From: Hemicentrotus pulcherrimus
Taxonomy: Eukaryota > Echinodermata > Echinoidea > Camarodonta > Strongylocentrotidae
DNA: 64,000 bases
NCBI GenBank assembly: GCA_003118195.1
Contig: BEXV01000867.1
Span: 76,922-140,921, forward strand
Reading direction: 5' to 3'
The position numbers and the translations under genes are program-made. Within the stretch, counting starts at the first letter, position 1. The number at the start of each line of letters is the position of its first letter. The notes under the pieces were generated by a model, which was not told the origin of the DNA, did no database searches, and was given only the letters and a program-made list of their open reading frames with translations. Below, in pieces: positions 1-11,270 of this stretch.

Positions 1-1221
1 GGTACTTGTTGTAGTTGGGGGTGTAATTTTCCCAGTTGTACTTGGTCTAGGGGATAGTTGTCCGGAGGCAAATGATAGTCATGTCTCTCTCTCTCTCTTT
101 CAGTGTCATAATCGTTTGACTTTGGCGATCATGCTGTTTCACAACCCTCGGATCCTAGCCTTCTGTATTAGTACCACTCGCAGTTCTTTCACTCCTCTCT
201 CTTCTAACAATTTCTGCAGACTGTCCATCCAAAGTATCCTCCTTCTTCCCCCAATTTTCCCTGTCAAAGCAAGATTCTCTAGGCCTTCTTTACGTGTAAT
301 TCGTGGTGATTCAAATTATGTATGTAGATTCACAAGCGTTTGGACAGGGGTTGGTCATATACTTAAGACGTACACTATCATCAACACATATCATTTTGAG
401 TGACAGGAGCTCAGATATCGAGAAGCTGACAAATCAATTGGGATGATTTTTGTTAAAGGAACTGTTCCCTATAGTATACGACTCCCATAGTGCCCTTGAG
501 TAAAGCTGTATCGATCACCTGGCTGGCTATCTACACGAAACTCCATGAGAATCCCAAGCTTCCGACAGTTAGATTTGCACGAACGTAATGAAATAATTGA
601 TTGGTCAACAAACCTTATCTCAACAAAGAACACCTTCACAATTTCTGATTTATTGCCGGAACGTTTATGGGCTCTGCTTAGTTTGACAAGCAGATTAAAA
701 CAAACACTGATACAAATCATGAAACCGATGATAATTGAGCGAATAAATCAACTATGACGTCAAGCAAACTAGGTTTTTTTCTTATGTACATCTACTTTGA
801 AAGGGTCCACTTGATATGATCAGAACATGTTAAAGATACATACAAACAAACGATGATTTAGTTGCACAAGGAGAATTTTACCAGTCATTTTCATGACTTA
901 GGCTTGTATCCCACCGCTGCCACCACGACTTTAAAGCAGAATTCTAAAATGATTTGAAATACGATAAGTTTATACATTCAGAGTTTTAAGACTCATAACC
1001 CAGTCCTACTAATGCCTCGTTCATATCAGTGACGTGGTTAAAACAAAGTATATATATAAATATTTTTATAATGAAGTATTATTTAAGAGTAATACGCCGC
1101 TGCACATTATAGCATAGAGCAAAGTAAATAAGCGCATGACCTTTTTCGCGCATTTGGCATTGATTTACATGTAAAACAATATCCCTGCGGTTTACCACCT
1201 CATTTGTGAACGAGCCATAAC

Positions 1222-1294
1222 GAGACCGACACCAGACCGAACTACATTGCCCCCAAAGACTAAGAATAAGGGTTGTTTTACAATCAGGGTACAC
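1222..1294 (+). repeat. Diverged inverted repeat, left copy
   Basis: This copy matches the reverse complement of 3457-3522. Both copies begin with GAGACCGACACC and end with GGTTGTTTTACAATCAGG followed by GTACA; the middle is diverged and differs in length. The shared ends and variable middle suggest two copies of a small dispersed element, not a functional pair. Confidence 0.6.
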
Positions 1295-3456
1295 ACTTTG
1301 TCTCACTTGGGGTGAAAAAAAAAGTTCCTTTGATTCTTCTGAATTGTTAGTTGTTTGTTGTATATAAGTTACTGGTAAAGTCTGTAAAATTTCAGGGCTA
1401 GAAGTGTCAAACTTTTTTTTTCCTTCAAGCATTTACCCTGTCCTTAATGCAAAAAATAGGGTCAAGTGTCACCTGGTGACATTATGCAGAAAAAACTATT
1501 TATTATTTCTTTGGGTAAATGTGAATGACATAGTTTGATAACTTGATGATTTGGAGTCAGATACAACTCAATTTTTCAAGTGCAAAATGCTGTTATTCAT
1601 GAAAAAATTCAGTTTTGCATCTTTTTACACCACCAAATGATGGCCTGACATCATGAAGTTACCAATAAAAAAAACTCACAGAGCGATTCGACCCTATATT
1701 CTGAACTGCACAGCTACATATGGTAAGGGTGCTTTCGCATACTAACTTCCAGAATAAAAGGATAGATGGTTCTTGAGATATGTGGCGTCAAAAAATCGTT
1801 CAGAGAGGACTTTTTTTTTTACATGCAGTTGGAACTGCCTGCTACAATTATGATTCATTATTTCATGGCATAAATGAAACTGGATATATATTTTATCCCT
1901 GTAAGCACCCCATTAAAAAAAATTTTTTAAAAAAAAAATAAGGGAAAAAATATTTCAAAATAGAAAAATAGGGAAGAAAAAACAAATCTGGATTAAAAAA
2001 AAAAATTATCAGGTAATTATCGGGCCTGATAGTTACAAGTTTTTAGGAATAGTTTTTCATATATCAGTGTTTTGGAGATTTTACATGGTTAACACTAACA
2101 TTCGGAGAAGACATTATATTTTGACATATGATTGGTTAATGCTCGTAATCCATCTTTACTTATAAACACAACAATGATATGTGTGCAACATTAGGTATGT
2201 ACAATCTTAGACAGAAGTTTTATGTCTCATGAACATAATTTTTGGGCATGCCCCTTATATCACTCTGCCAACTAAACTGGCAGATATATGCTATACAATA
2301 TACATGTACAAGGCCTACAATGTTCTCTCCAAAGAAGTTTTCTCTAAATGCAGCAGAGGACTTACTGAAAGTGAGAGTCCATCGCAATCATTGTATTGGA
2401 ATGAAATAATATGTCAGTACCATGTTCTATCTTTAAAAAAAAAATCATTTGCACAATGAATACAACTTTTGTTAAGAAACAAGTAAGAAACAACTGTTGC
2501 TTGTTATTTTGCAAGAAGCCTAATTTTGAGCTTTGGTAAAGTGGATTGGTAAGACTATAGAGTACCGAAGCTGTGACATCATAAAAATCTATTTTTGGAA
2601 TTACTCAATTTTTTCTTCATTTTCAAAAAGAGTATCAAAAACAATGTCAAAATGTCGAAAAAAAACAATTGAATATGTTAAGTATTGGCTGAGATATGAC
2701 CATCTGAAGAAATAGATGTCCTATGGGAACTTAGTGTCATATTGATCTGGCTCATAATGTTACTTCAAAATCAGTGTGAATATTAAACAAAACAAAACAT
2801 TATCTATTGCACATGAAAAAACAATGTTAGGCCTACTAATAGCATAAGTTGGTTTCAAAATGTGGCTCTTCTTGAAGGAGTGGTGATAAAAAATGTCACT
2901 TTTACGGAGAGGACACTTTTTGACACACCCCTGACAAATTTGAAACACGCATTTACCAAAAACTGAGTAAGTGTGGAAAAAATTAACATAATAATTTTGT
3001 AGGATATTAGTGATTCTTTTCAAGGAGGAAAAAATAATTCATTGAGTGCGGTCTTACTGAAATTATAACGCTGATTTCGGAGAGGACATTTTTTGACACA
3101 TTTTGCACCTCATATTTGGTGCAAAGCTAAAATGTGTAGATTTGCCAAAACATTAAACCCAATTCAGACCTTACAAAGACCCGTTGGAAGAGTTAATTCT
3201 GATAGTTCATAATGTTTTTAGGGTACGTATGTCAGATATGCGCATGTTCAAACTTAGCAAAAAATGAAATGAGACAGCAAAAACTGTGAAAAAACGGCAT
3301 ATAATTACATGTACATATTTTGAAATGTAGTTGGTCGTTTCAAACAATTTCTTCGCTGTTGTAGGTTGATCTAAAGGTGCAAAATAGTTGACCAAGGAAG
3401 ATTTTCCTTGGCTGTTCATTGTTTTGTTTTGGCCATCAAGGCGAATTTTTATATTG

Positions 3457-3522
3457 TGTACCCTGATTGTAAAACAACCCATAAGTCGGTTTGGACTTAG
3501 GAGTCCGTCAGGTGTCGGTCTC
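3457..3522 (-). repeat. Diverged inverted repeat, right copy
   Basis: Minus-strand partner of 1222-1294. The strongest identity is over the roughly 25 bases at 3457-3480 and the GGTGTCGGTCTC block at 3511-3522. Confidence 0.6.
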
Positions 3523-5100
3523 CTCGTTGCGACTGCAGCTAATGACTGAAAGTAGCCGACCAAAACTAGAAGATAAAACAACCACCATGTAACCAATCAG
3601 CAGCAACTAAACAGTATATATTTATATATACACATCCATAGGGAAACATAAATAGCAATGGAAAAGGTTATAGGCTGATGCTTAATGGAGCTTCTAATTG
3701 TGGAATGATCATAGCAATCCCTCCCCCTCTCGATAAATGTCGTAAACAGAAAAGAAGAAGGAAATGATGGAGTAAACAATGTAAACAGAAGACTTATCCA
3801 AATTCCTTCTTTACGAGCCCTTTTCCATTTATTCACCCCCAATAGGCGGCCCCGATTCCAGTGCCCCCTTAATGGTTAGTTCCGCACTCCCTCTACCACT
3901 CCTTCTACATCCACAGCGAGGCGGGAATCCATGTTAAAGAGGCAGTCGAATACGTGTGAACATATACATAATGCAAAGTTCGTCCTATCATTAGGGGGTT
4001 GGAGCTGCCCCACCTCTACTGGGATTGGCGCCACTGAATACCGTTTACCTTCTCCAGCTAATGACTTCGAATCAACAAATATGGTACTCGTTATATCCAA
4101 AAGTTACATCGTTAGCTATGTAATCTAAACGCTGTGTAATCTAAACCTTCATATTACACGTACAAGTCAAACAAAGTTCAAACTCGTGATCAGTGTACAT
4201 GGTGTACATGACTCGTAATTGTAGATAATTACCTCCACCTTGTGATGACAATAACTCCCGATACACTAATGAGTTTATGTTTAAATCATCCACGAACAAA
4301 TATTCGTTGCTAGATCACGAAACCAGCCGGATGCGTCAACACATTCACAAAATCTACTTGAAATGGGTTTGGGGTGGGCGTTAGGTTAAATGAAGTAGAA
4401 AAAAGAGGGAAAAGTAAAATTGTCTTTTTTTTTCTATCCAAATGAAACGCAATGGCCAACGTGAAATAATGATTATTTGATAAATGTCATAAATAACATG
4501 AAAACAAAACAGTGAACACCTATTAAATAATTATGATCACTGGAGATTCCATATAATTGTGTGGGGGTTTTTTTTCGGCACAGAATATGCAGCAGGCAGG
4601 TATCCCCCTCAAGCCCTCTAAATGGTGCCTTTAGATATTGTTCATATCGATCCATAGATCAATACATCCATTCATCTCACCAGTTGCCATATCTGTTCAC
4701 AAAAGTTACTTAATGGGAGTACAAATGTCCAATACAAGGACACATCATGGCGTCGAAATTCGGAAGAAAAAAACGTGTTATAAACTTTATCTTCATCGAG
4801 TGAGAATAGGAGAAAAATCAAGTGCTTTCATTATATCAAATACGTACATACCCTTCAATTAATCAAGTTTAATGTAATTGTTTACGTCAAATGACTTTTT
4901 AAGAAAAATTGTATATTTGAAATGTTTATGACGAAAGGCCATAAAAGCTCAAAAAAAGAAAAAAGGGGGAAAATGTTTCACAAGAGTGGGAGTGTGATGG
5001 GCTGAAAAGATAAACGACGTTTCATAATGAACGAAGAAACAAGGTTAAAAATAATTACACGTGAAAATTGTTATCAATAATCGTGCCGTCGCCACGGAGT

Positions 5101-5160
5101 GGATGATCAAAGATCACACTCGTGCTGTATTTGCTAAAGAGCATAACTAAACAGGAAGAT
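5101..5160 (+). repeat. Upstream block shared by both GPCR genes (copy 1)
   Basis: The stretch contains ATGATCAAAGATCACACTC and GTATTTGCTA followed by a shared AA-rich end. It recurs, diverged, at 7672-7735 upstream of the second GPCR gene. It lies about 350 bp before the first GPCR start codon. This shows that the tandem duplication carried 5' flanking DNA as well as the coding exon. It could hold promoter elements, but no core promoter motif is obvious. Confidence 0.55.
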
Positions 5161-5511
5161 GTCAGCGTGTACTGTGGCATCAAGATAGTAGGAACGTGGT
5201 TTGAGTGGAGGAAACTTTGCTCCAGTGTGTGTTGGAAAAAGAGCCTTCAAAGCTGTAATGGTGAGGAAGGAATACGGATATCAAATCTGATCTTTTGAAA
5301 CAGGTCTTCATAGATCATGGCGTAACTGGCGATGCAGCGATTGTAAACTTGAATCCAGTTTGCGTCATCGTATTGTTTGCCCTCAGACACACCTCCAATA
5401 TCTTGATATTAGTGCAGCTTTTTTCATCGTGATTCCATAATCTTCCCGTGTCATTACATCATGGCCAGTTTATAAATTCGAGAAAGTAATGATAGGATAG
5501 TTTTATGCAAA

Positions 5512-6525
5512 ATGAACACCACGGGTGATCCTTTTACTGACCACGAATACTCTATGGCGGCTGCAGAGATTGTGGAAGTCGCCCTTCTTGGACTAGTCTG
5601 CGTTATAGGTACAATTGGAAATCTTTTAGTAGTGGCAGCTGTCATAACTACCCGATCCCTTCAAGTCCGACAGAATGTCTTCATCGTTGTTCTAGCAATC
5701 ACAGACCTTGTCACTTCGGCAATCTTAACGCCGTTTTTTATGCTTTGCCTTGTTCGTGGTGGTTGGCCCTTCAAAGAAATAACTTGTGTGTTCTTGGGAT
5801 ATGTTACAATCTTGAGTCTGACCACGTCAGGTATGACTGTTAACGGCATCGCAGTTTGCCGATACGTTACAGTCGCTTACACAAACCCAGTACGTCGAAA
5901 GTTCATACATGGTAGGGTAGTCATCACAGCTTCGGCAGCCCTGATGGTGGTTGCTCTCGGCGCCGTGCTCCCACCCGTCTTCGGCTTTGGTAATGTAGGT
6001 TTAAATCCAAAGCTCGGACACTGCTCGTTAAAGTATGATACTCAGCTCGAATGGTATTACAGTGCCATGATGTTCCTCGTAGGCCTACTCTTCACGCTTA
6101 CTGTAGTTCCTATCAGCTACAGCCTTATCTTCTGGATCGTGCGAAAAAGCAGAATATCGATTGAAAACATGACACTGGCGAGTCGAACTGGACAAACCAG
6201 CGATAACTCGATAACTTCGAATGATAAGTCTCCTAAGATCATCCGTCCGCGGAGGAACATGAGCCGCGATGAGTTAAGACTTTCGAAGAAACTTCTGCTG
6301 CTTTTCGGACTCTTTCTGTTCTGCTGGATACCCTACACCTCGGTTATCCTCGCTGACAGGAACGGGACCGTACCGAAAGAATCACATCGCGCAACGAATT
6401 TCCTCCTTTGGATGAACGCTTGTTTAAACCCGTTCCTATATGCCTGGATGATACCAACCTATCGACAAGCCTATAAAAGACTCCTCAGCGATTTGTTCTG
6501 TCAAAACAAATATCATTGTATTTAA
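5512..6525 (+). CDS. Rhodopsin-class (class A) GPCR, single exon, tandem copy 1
   Basis: The 337-residue protein is a complete seven-transmembrane receptor in one exon. TM1 (about 22-46) has the GN signature (N37). TM2 carries D65 in LAITD. C92 at the top of TM3 can pair with C171 in the second extracellular loop. The end of TM3 reads CRY (116-118) instead of DRY. TM5 has P200, TM6 has CWIPY (271-275), and TM7 has NPFLY (306-310), the NPxxY motif. The third intracellular loop (about 211-258) is basic and Ser-rich. N2 (NTT) and N284 (NGT) are possible glycosylation sites. The start fits the N-terminus of its neighbour at 7955-8983. The sequence recalls melatonin-receptor/GPR84/moody-like orphan receptors, but the ligand cannot be read from it. 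It should couple an extracellular ligand to G proteins at the plasma membrane. Confidence 0.93.
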   Translation: MNTTGDPFTDHEYSMAAAEIVEVALLGLVCVIGTIGNLLVVAAVITTRSLQVRQNVFIVVLAITDLVTSAILTPFFMLCLVRGGWPFKEITCVFLGYVTILSLTTSGMTVNGIAVCRYVTVAYTNPVRRKFIHGRVVITASAALMVVALGAVLPPVFGFGNVGLNPKLGHCSLKYDTQLEWYYSAMMFLVGLLFTLTVVPISYSLIFWIVRKSRISIENMTLASRTGQTSDNSITSNDKSPKIIRPRRNMSRDELRLSKKLLLLFGLFLFCWIPYTSVILADRNGTVPKESHRATNFLLWMNACLNPFLYAWMIPTYRQAYKRLLSDLFCQNKYHCI

Positions 6526-6587
6526 CTACCATACGGAGAACCCAAAGGACTCTCTCTCGTTTCCCTACATGTTTAGTAGTTATTTTC

Positions 6588-6593
6588 AATAAA
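6588..6593 (+). promoter_or_regulatory. Candidate polyadenylation signal for GPCR copy 1
   Basis: AATAAA lies 63 bp after the stop codon of the first GPCR gene, in an A-rich stretch. It is the first canonical hexamer downstream. Confidence 0.5.
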
Positions 6594-7135
6594 AAAATAA
6601 AAAACATTCTGTACAAAAACACGATTAAAATATATCAAAGAAAGGTGGTCTTCTAATTGGATGACTTTTTTGCAAGCAATCTTCTCCTTACTATTTTTAA
6701 ATGTCCTAGACATGTATAATGAGGTGGTTTTCTTTTTTTCTTTTTTTTTTTTGTTTCAATGGATATTCGATGCAAAAACGTTAAATATATATTTTACCAC
6801 AAAACGGTCTCTTCATCTATCCTACACTTACAGGCAGTACTCATTCAATGAATCAGTATGTTGGTTGGTTCTAAAATCATCTTTTGAAGTCAAAGAGAGT
6901 GATTTTAAGAGCAGGTGAAATAATATCACTTTCGCCACCAGGTGCTTTGGCATTCTATCTTTTACTCAATTAACTGAGCCGTGATAAACCGTTATTGTTT
7001 GTGTAGGAATGTTTAGTTGTATCAACTCGTTTACACAATGTCATTAAAGTGCATGAAAACTAATAAAGTTGTATATCAGACAGGTTCACAATTTGTGGTA
7101 CGAAGAGTTTTGAAGTAGTCAAATTGAGAGAAGAT

Positions 7136-7240
7136 TGGCTGGAATGCTCATAAGGGAGCTGAGAATGTGCCTACATTTGCGAGCAAAGAAGTTTGAATCC
7201 GATGATTGGAGTGATCTCTAAAGCGCTTAGGGACATAATT
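7136..7240 (+). mobile_element. Diverged SINE-like repeat between the two GPCR genes
   Basis: This matches, with gaps, the element at 35947-36103. Both contain GGAATGCT, AGGGAG, TGAATCCGAT and end in TAAAGCGCTT. The two lie in very different contexts (intergenic here, dynein intron there), so they are copies of a dispersed element. No intact internal promoter is visible here. Confidence 0.55.
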
Positions 7241-7577
7241 TAAGAAATGTCTACAGACCCATCGTAATCGGGTTTAATGTAAACTGTATGTGGTAACTTC
7301 GACACGAACTCATATGGACTCGGAGAGAGTTGCAATTATATACGCCAAATTACGATGTGTGTAATTGAAGGTGACGTGAGAAGGAAGATACTCTCAAATC
7401 TCAAAACACAAGAAAAATACTGAGACAAAAAAAAAAGAGGTTGAAAGATAAACAAATAAAAGCAAATATCAGATTATTGTCGAGGGTTCCACGCAATATA
7501 TGCGCGATTTTTTGTTTGTACTTTTTTTGTTTTTGTTTTTTGTTAAAGGAACGGCGAGTGGAGATATTTTTTTTTTA

Positions 7578-7578
7578 N
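7578..7578. other. Single ambiguous base (N) after a T-run
   Basis: One N follows a homopolymer T run in the spacer between the GPCR genes. The other two Ns (14938 and 60115) also sit at simple repeats. They look like unresolved repeat lengths or one-base gap marks, so local lengths may be wrong. Confidence 0.8.
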
Positions 7579-7671
7579 CAGGGATATTTGTTCAAGCCTA
7601 TACAGTTTGTACAAGGCCGTTATGTAATCACATGGTTACATGCTTATCAATATTTGAAATAGTCAAGAAGC

Positions 7672-7735
7672 AAATGACCAAAGATCACTCTTGGGCTATA
7701 TTTGCTAGCAAGGGTAATTAAGCAGACAAAAGTTG
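7672..7735 (+). repeat. Upstream block shared by both GPCR genes (copy 2)
   Basis: Diverged copy of 5101-5160 with AATGACCAAAGATCACTC and TATTTGCTAGCAA. It lies about 220 bp before the second GPCR start codon, so the spacer has lost about 130 bp relative to copy 1, or copy 1 has gained it. Confidence 0.55.
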
Positions 7736-7954
7736 TTGGCAAAAATGCTGAGACAACAGAGCTTGCAGAGGGTGTGTCTTTAAGGGATGCGATTCGGGAG
7801 GAGCCCTAAAACCACCTAAAACGGAGAATAAATTTTACTCTATCCGTATTCTAGAAAAACTTTATAAAGACTCCAGTTTTATGTTTGACGTTTGACTTTC
7901 AAGCTCTTAAAAAGTATCGTATAGAATGATGATCAAGGCAAACAACCGTACAAA

Positions 7955-8983
7955 ATGAATACAACAGATGAACCAATTATTGAGCAGAGGTATTCCATGA
8001 GAACCTCTGAGATTATTGAAGTCATACTTCTTGGACTAGTCTGCGTTATAGGTACGATTGGGAATCTTCTAGTAGTGGCAGCTGTCATTACTACCCGATT
8101 CCTTCAAGTCCGACAGAATGTCTTCATCGTTGTTCTAGCACTCACAGACCTTGTAACTTCGGCAATCTTAACGCCGTTCTTTATGCTTTGCCTTGTTCGT
8201 GGTGGTTGGCCCTACAAAGAAATAACTTGTGTGTACTTGGGATATGTGACGATCTTGTGTCTAACCACGTCAGGTTTGACCATTAACTGCATCGCGGTTT
8301 GCCGTTACGTTACAGTCGCTTACACCAATCCAGTACGTCGAAAGCTCATGCATGGTAGGGTAGTCATCGCAGCTTCAACATTGCTAATCGCAGTGGTTGT
8401 TGGAGCAGTGCTCTTACCCGTCTTCGGTTTTGGTGATGTGGGCTTTAATGAAACGCTGGGACATTGTTCATTAAAATATGACAACCAGTATGAATGGTTT
8501 TACGGTGCACTGTTAATCACTTTGGGATTCGTCGCGACGCTCACCATAGTTCCCATCACCTACAGCCTCATCTTCTGGATCGTACGCAAGAGCAGGAGGT
8601 CCGTTGAAAGCACGAGCATGGCAAGTCGAACCGGACCGAGCTCTAGCGTAGAACATTCAACAAAGCAAAACAACAGGTCTCTTAAATCATCAAGGACCAA
8701 ACATCCACGAAGGAACATTACTCGAGATGAACTGAGGCTTTCTAAGAAACTACTGAGTCTTTTCGGGGTCTTCATCTTGTGCTGGATACCCTACACTGCT
8801 GCCATCGTTTCGGACAGCAATTTAACCGTGCCACAACAAGTTCAACGCGCAACAAACTTTCTCATCTGGATAAACCCATGTTTAAACCCATTCCTCTATG
8901 CCTGGATGATACCAACATATCGGCAAGCATACAAAAGAATTTTTAGTTATATGCTTTGTCGGAAACAGTCTTGTTTTCTGTAA
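7955..8983 (+). CDS. Rhodopsin-class (class A) GPCR, single exon, tandem copy 2
   Basis: The 342-residue receptor is a tandem duplicate of the gene at 5512-6525. It has the same signatures: N37 in TM1, D65 in TM2, C92 and C171 for the extracellular disulfide, CRY at 116-118, P200 in TM5, CWIPY near 276-280 and NPFLY at 311-315. The N-terminal tail (NTT) and two extracellular loops (N165 NET, N289 NLT) offer glycosylation sites. The paralogues are nearly identical from TM1 to TM3 but clearly diverged in TM4-TM5, the third intracellular loop and the C-terminal tail. A five-residue insertion lies in the third intracellular loop. The intact frame and conserved motifs argue for a working receptor. 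Family and ligand are unresolved, as for copy 1. Confidence 0.93.
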   Translation: MNTTDEPIIEQRYSMRTSEIIEVILLGLVCVIGTIGNLLVVAAVITTRFLQVRQNVFIVVLALTDLVTSAILTPFFMLCLVRGGWPYKEITCVYLGYVTILCLTTSGLTINCIAVCRYVTVAYTNPVRRKLMHGRVVIAASTLLIAVVVGAVLLPVFGFGDVGFNETLGHCSLKYDNQYEWFYGALLITLGFVATLTIVPITYSLIFWIVRKSRRSVESTSMASRTGPSSSVEHSTKQNNRSLKSSRTKHPRRNITRDELRLSKKLLSLFGVFILCWIPYTAAIVSDSNLTVPQQVQRATNFLIWINPCLNPFLYAWMIPTYRQAYKRIFSYMLCRKQSCFL

Positions 8984-9245
8984 ACTACGATTTCAAAAAA
9001 TATCCAAAGTGACTGTTGGTACTCTGCAAAATATATTGATTGGAATATACTTCTTTCTTTAAAATTTCATGAACATGTAGTTCTTACTCTTGTGATGTAA
9101 CCTTTTTTTTTTTGAATGATATAACATTAGCATACATCCGATCGATTTAAATATAAGTTATTAGATGCAAAGGACTTTTGTAGGCCTGCACTAAACAATC
9201 CAAACGGGGTTGTATATATCAAAATAATATATATATTGATTAAAT

Positions 9246-9251
9246 AATAAA
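9246..9251 (+). promoter_or_regulatory. Candidate polyadenylation signal for GPCR copy 2
   Basis: AATAAA lies about 260 bp after the stop codon of the second GPCR gene in very AT-rich DNA, where chance matches are frequent. Confidence 0.3.
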
Positions 9252-10511
9252 AAATATAATATTTTTAACCGCATTCGAACATATTATTACACCGGGTTTC
9301 ATATCCGATGTTGATTATTAAATCGATATATCTTTGGACGAACATGTTCAATATGCGAAAATCATAACAAAAGTGTTCTAACTTTGTTAAAATTGTCCCT
9401 TTTCGGATCATGAGAATATATTTTCAAATGTGTCACTTGATGCATCACTGCACGGAAATTGGTATTGTATTTGAATTTTGTATTTATTTATTTAACCATA
9501 AAAATAACATCAAATGAAAACAATAACAATATATCAATTTAAAACAGTAAATAAAATTATCGTTTAGAACAACGAAAAGAAAAATGCTTGTAACATGGTA
9601 TCCCAAAATAAGAAAAAGTGGAAAACATTTAAAGATTTAAAATTTTAAGAAGTTTGATCGAGCAAAAGAATCAAAACTACATGTGAAAGAAGCTCGTTAT
9701 ACAACTACACAAATCGTTTAATTGCCCTCTAATATATGTCTTTTCAAATAAGTTATATTTATCTATCTTTCGTTTTGCAAGAAGACACACATGAACAAAG
9801 AGAACTATCTCTATTAATTAAAGTAAATAAGTTAGTACTATCAATTTGGAAGGAGTTATTTTGAGCTGGAAAACATGTCCGATGAGATTTAACAAGATAC
9901 TGCGAATTTACAAACGACTCATGGATTACGTGGATATAGTAAACATGTACGCTATAATTATCACCTAACATCAAACGGCATATTAGCTCGATACACCGCC
10001 GGTAGTCAAGGAAACCAAAATCGACAAGATGAATACTGTGTTCCTATTTATTGTGTTTGATAGACAGAAATATAACGATTTTTACATAATAAAGCTTTAA
10101 ATTCGTGCCTCTACTGTTTGTTTCTGTCACTAGTGGATATGAGTATGGATGATATGATATGGGCTGCTATTAATGAATGTCTGCTTTTCGAAACTGAGCT
10201 CACAGCAAATACGTAACATGTATGTCATTCATAGAGTGTACATTGTAAGTACTGAAAACGTATGTACACGTGTAACTATGTAAAGAATCTTAATCGAAAA
10301 TGCATGGATGAATGAAACAGATGAACAATCGATATAACTGCTGACATACAAGAATGTTTAAGAAAGACTAAAATGAGATAACAAAACCATGGGTCCCAAT
10401 ACTAATATACAGTTCGTATATTGCAAATAAAATGTTTAAAGCTCGTCTTTATATTTCTCATCGAATTCGATATTAACATAGTGGTCGATTTTGTCTGACG
10501 TTTAATAGACC

Positions 10512-10802
10512 ATTTTCGTAATGTAATCAAATTTGATAAACAAATCTTTGTTAAGTGCCATTTTACAAATCATCTAATTTCCCCTTGTTTTTCAAAAGTC
10601 AGAATGTGAATTCCGTACATTAATTGTTGCTAGGTAGGGCAAACATTACGGCTTGTCCTACCAAACCGCATGTGTTAAAGATTTATGCAATTCGCAATCT
10701 GACCTATTGAAATACAAATATTCAAAGCAGGTGAATTAAATCATTTATAACATGGCATTTAACGAAGATATGTGCATTTAATTTGATTACATTACGAAAA
10801 TT
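10512..10802. mobile_element. Long hairpin element (MITE-like)
   Basis: Two arms of about 60 bp, 10512-10572 and 10740-10802, are imperfect reverse complements. Both outer ends read ATTTTCGTAATGTAATCAAA when written outward-in. Pairing continues inward (for example TCAAAAGTCAGAATG on the left against a related block at about 10690-10712 on the right), so most of the ~290 bp can fold back. No coding capacity. This is the form of a non-autonomous DNA transposon. Confidence 0.65.
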
Positions 10803-11256
10803 GTCAATTAGTGGAATTGGAGTAAATTTGAAAATCTCTTTAATAAACCAAAGGGGATTTCTCTCCCATTTGTTTTAAAAACGACTGAACATCCCGACAA
10901 TTAATAACATTTCGTGACGAATTTTTTAAGCTCATTAAACGAAAGCTTGTAACCAGAGGCTGGATAATGTTGGTAAGATATTAATCCCAGTTCAATGCCA
11001 ACCTAATTGCTTTCCCAACGCACTTCGAGACTGGCTCCGTATCTTATTTACATTCTCTACTGTATTGTTGATAATTGAAATAGTGATGAGTCCTCCAGAG
11101 TACTGACGATGCTCTATATGTTATGCTCATTTGCTTATTACAACTGATTAAATAATATATTTCAATATGCCATCATCACATATTTCATTTTTGTTTCTTT
11201 ATTAATTTATCTTTCTTTTTTTTTTTAATCATTCCTATTTTATTTTATTTTTTTTT

Positions 11257-11270
11257 GGGGGGGGGGGGGG
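11257..11270 (+). repeat. Homopolymer G run
   Basis: Fourteen G residues follow a T-rich tract; another ten-G run lies near 14040. Possible G-quadruplex formers and likely sequencing-error sites. Confidence 0.7.

Larger units (their letters stand above)
1..5100. other. No recognisable gene; AT-rich sequence with an inverted-repeat pair
   Basis: I see no convincing coding exon here. The open frames are short, low in complexity and resemble no family I recognise. The stretch from about 1,660 to 3,110 repeats a motif of the type GAGAGGAC-T-rich-GACACA (near 1,803, 2,907 and 3,077), suggesting old repetitive DNA. A short CT run lies at 85-103. A more GC-rich patch lies at about 3,840-4,060 but has no family resemblance I can name. 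Confidence 0.6.
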
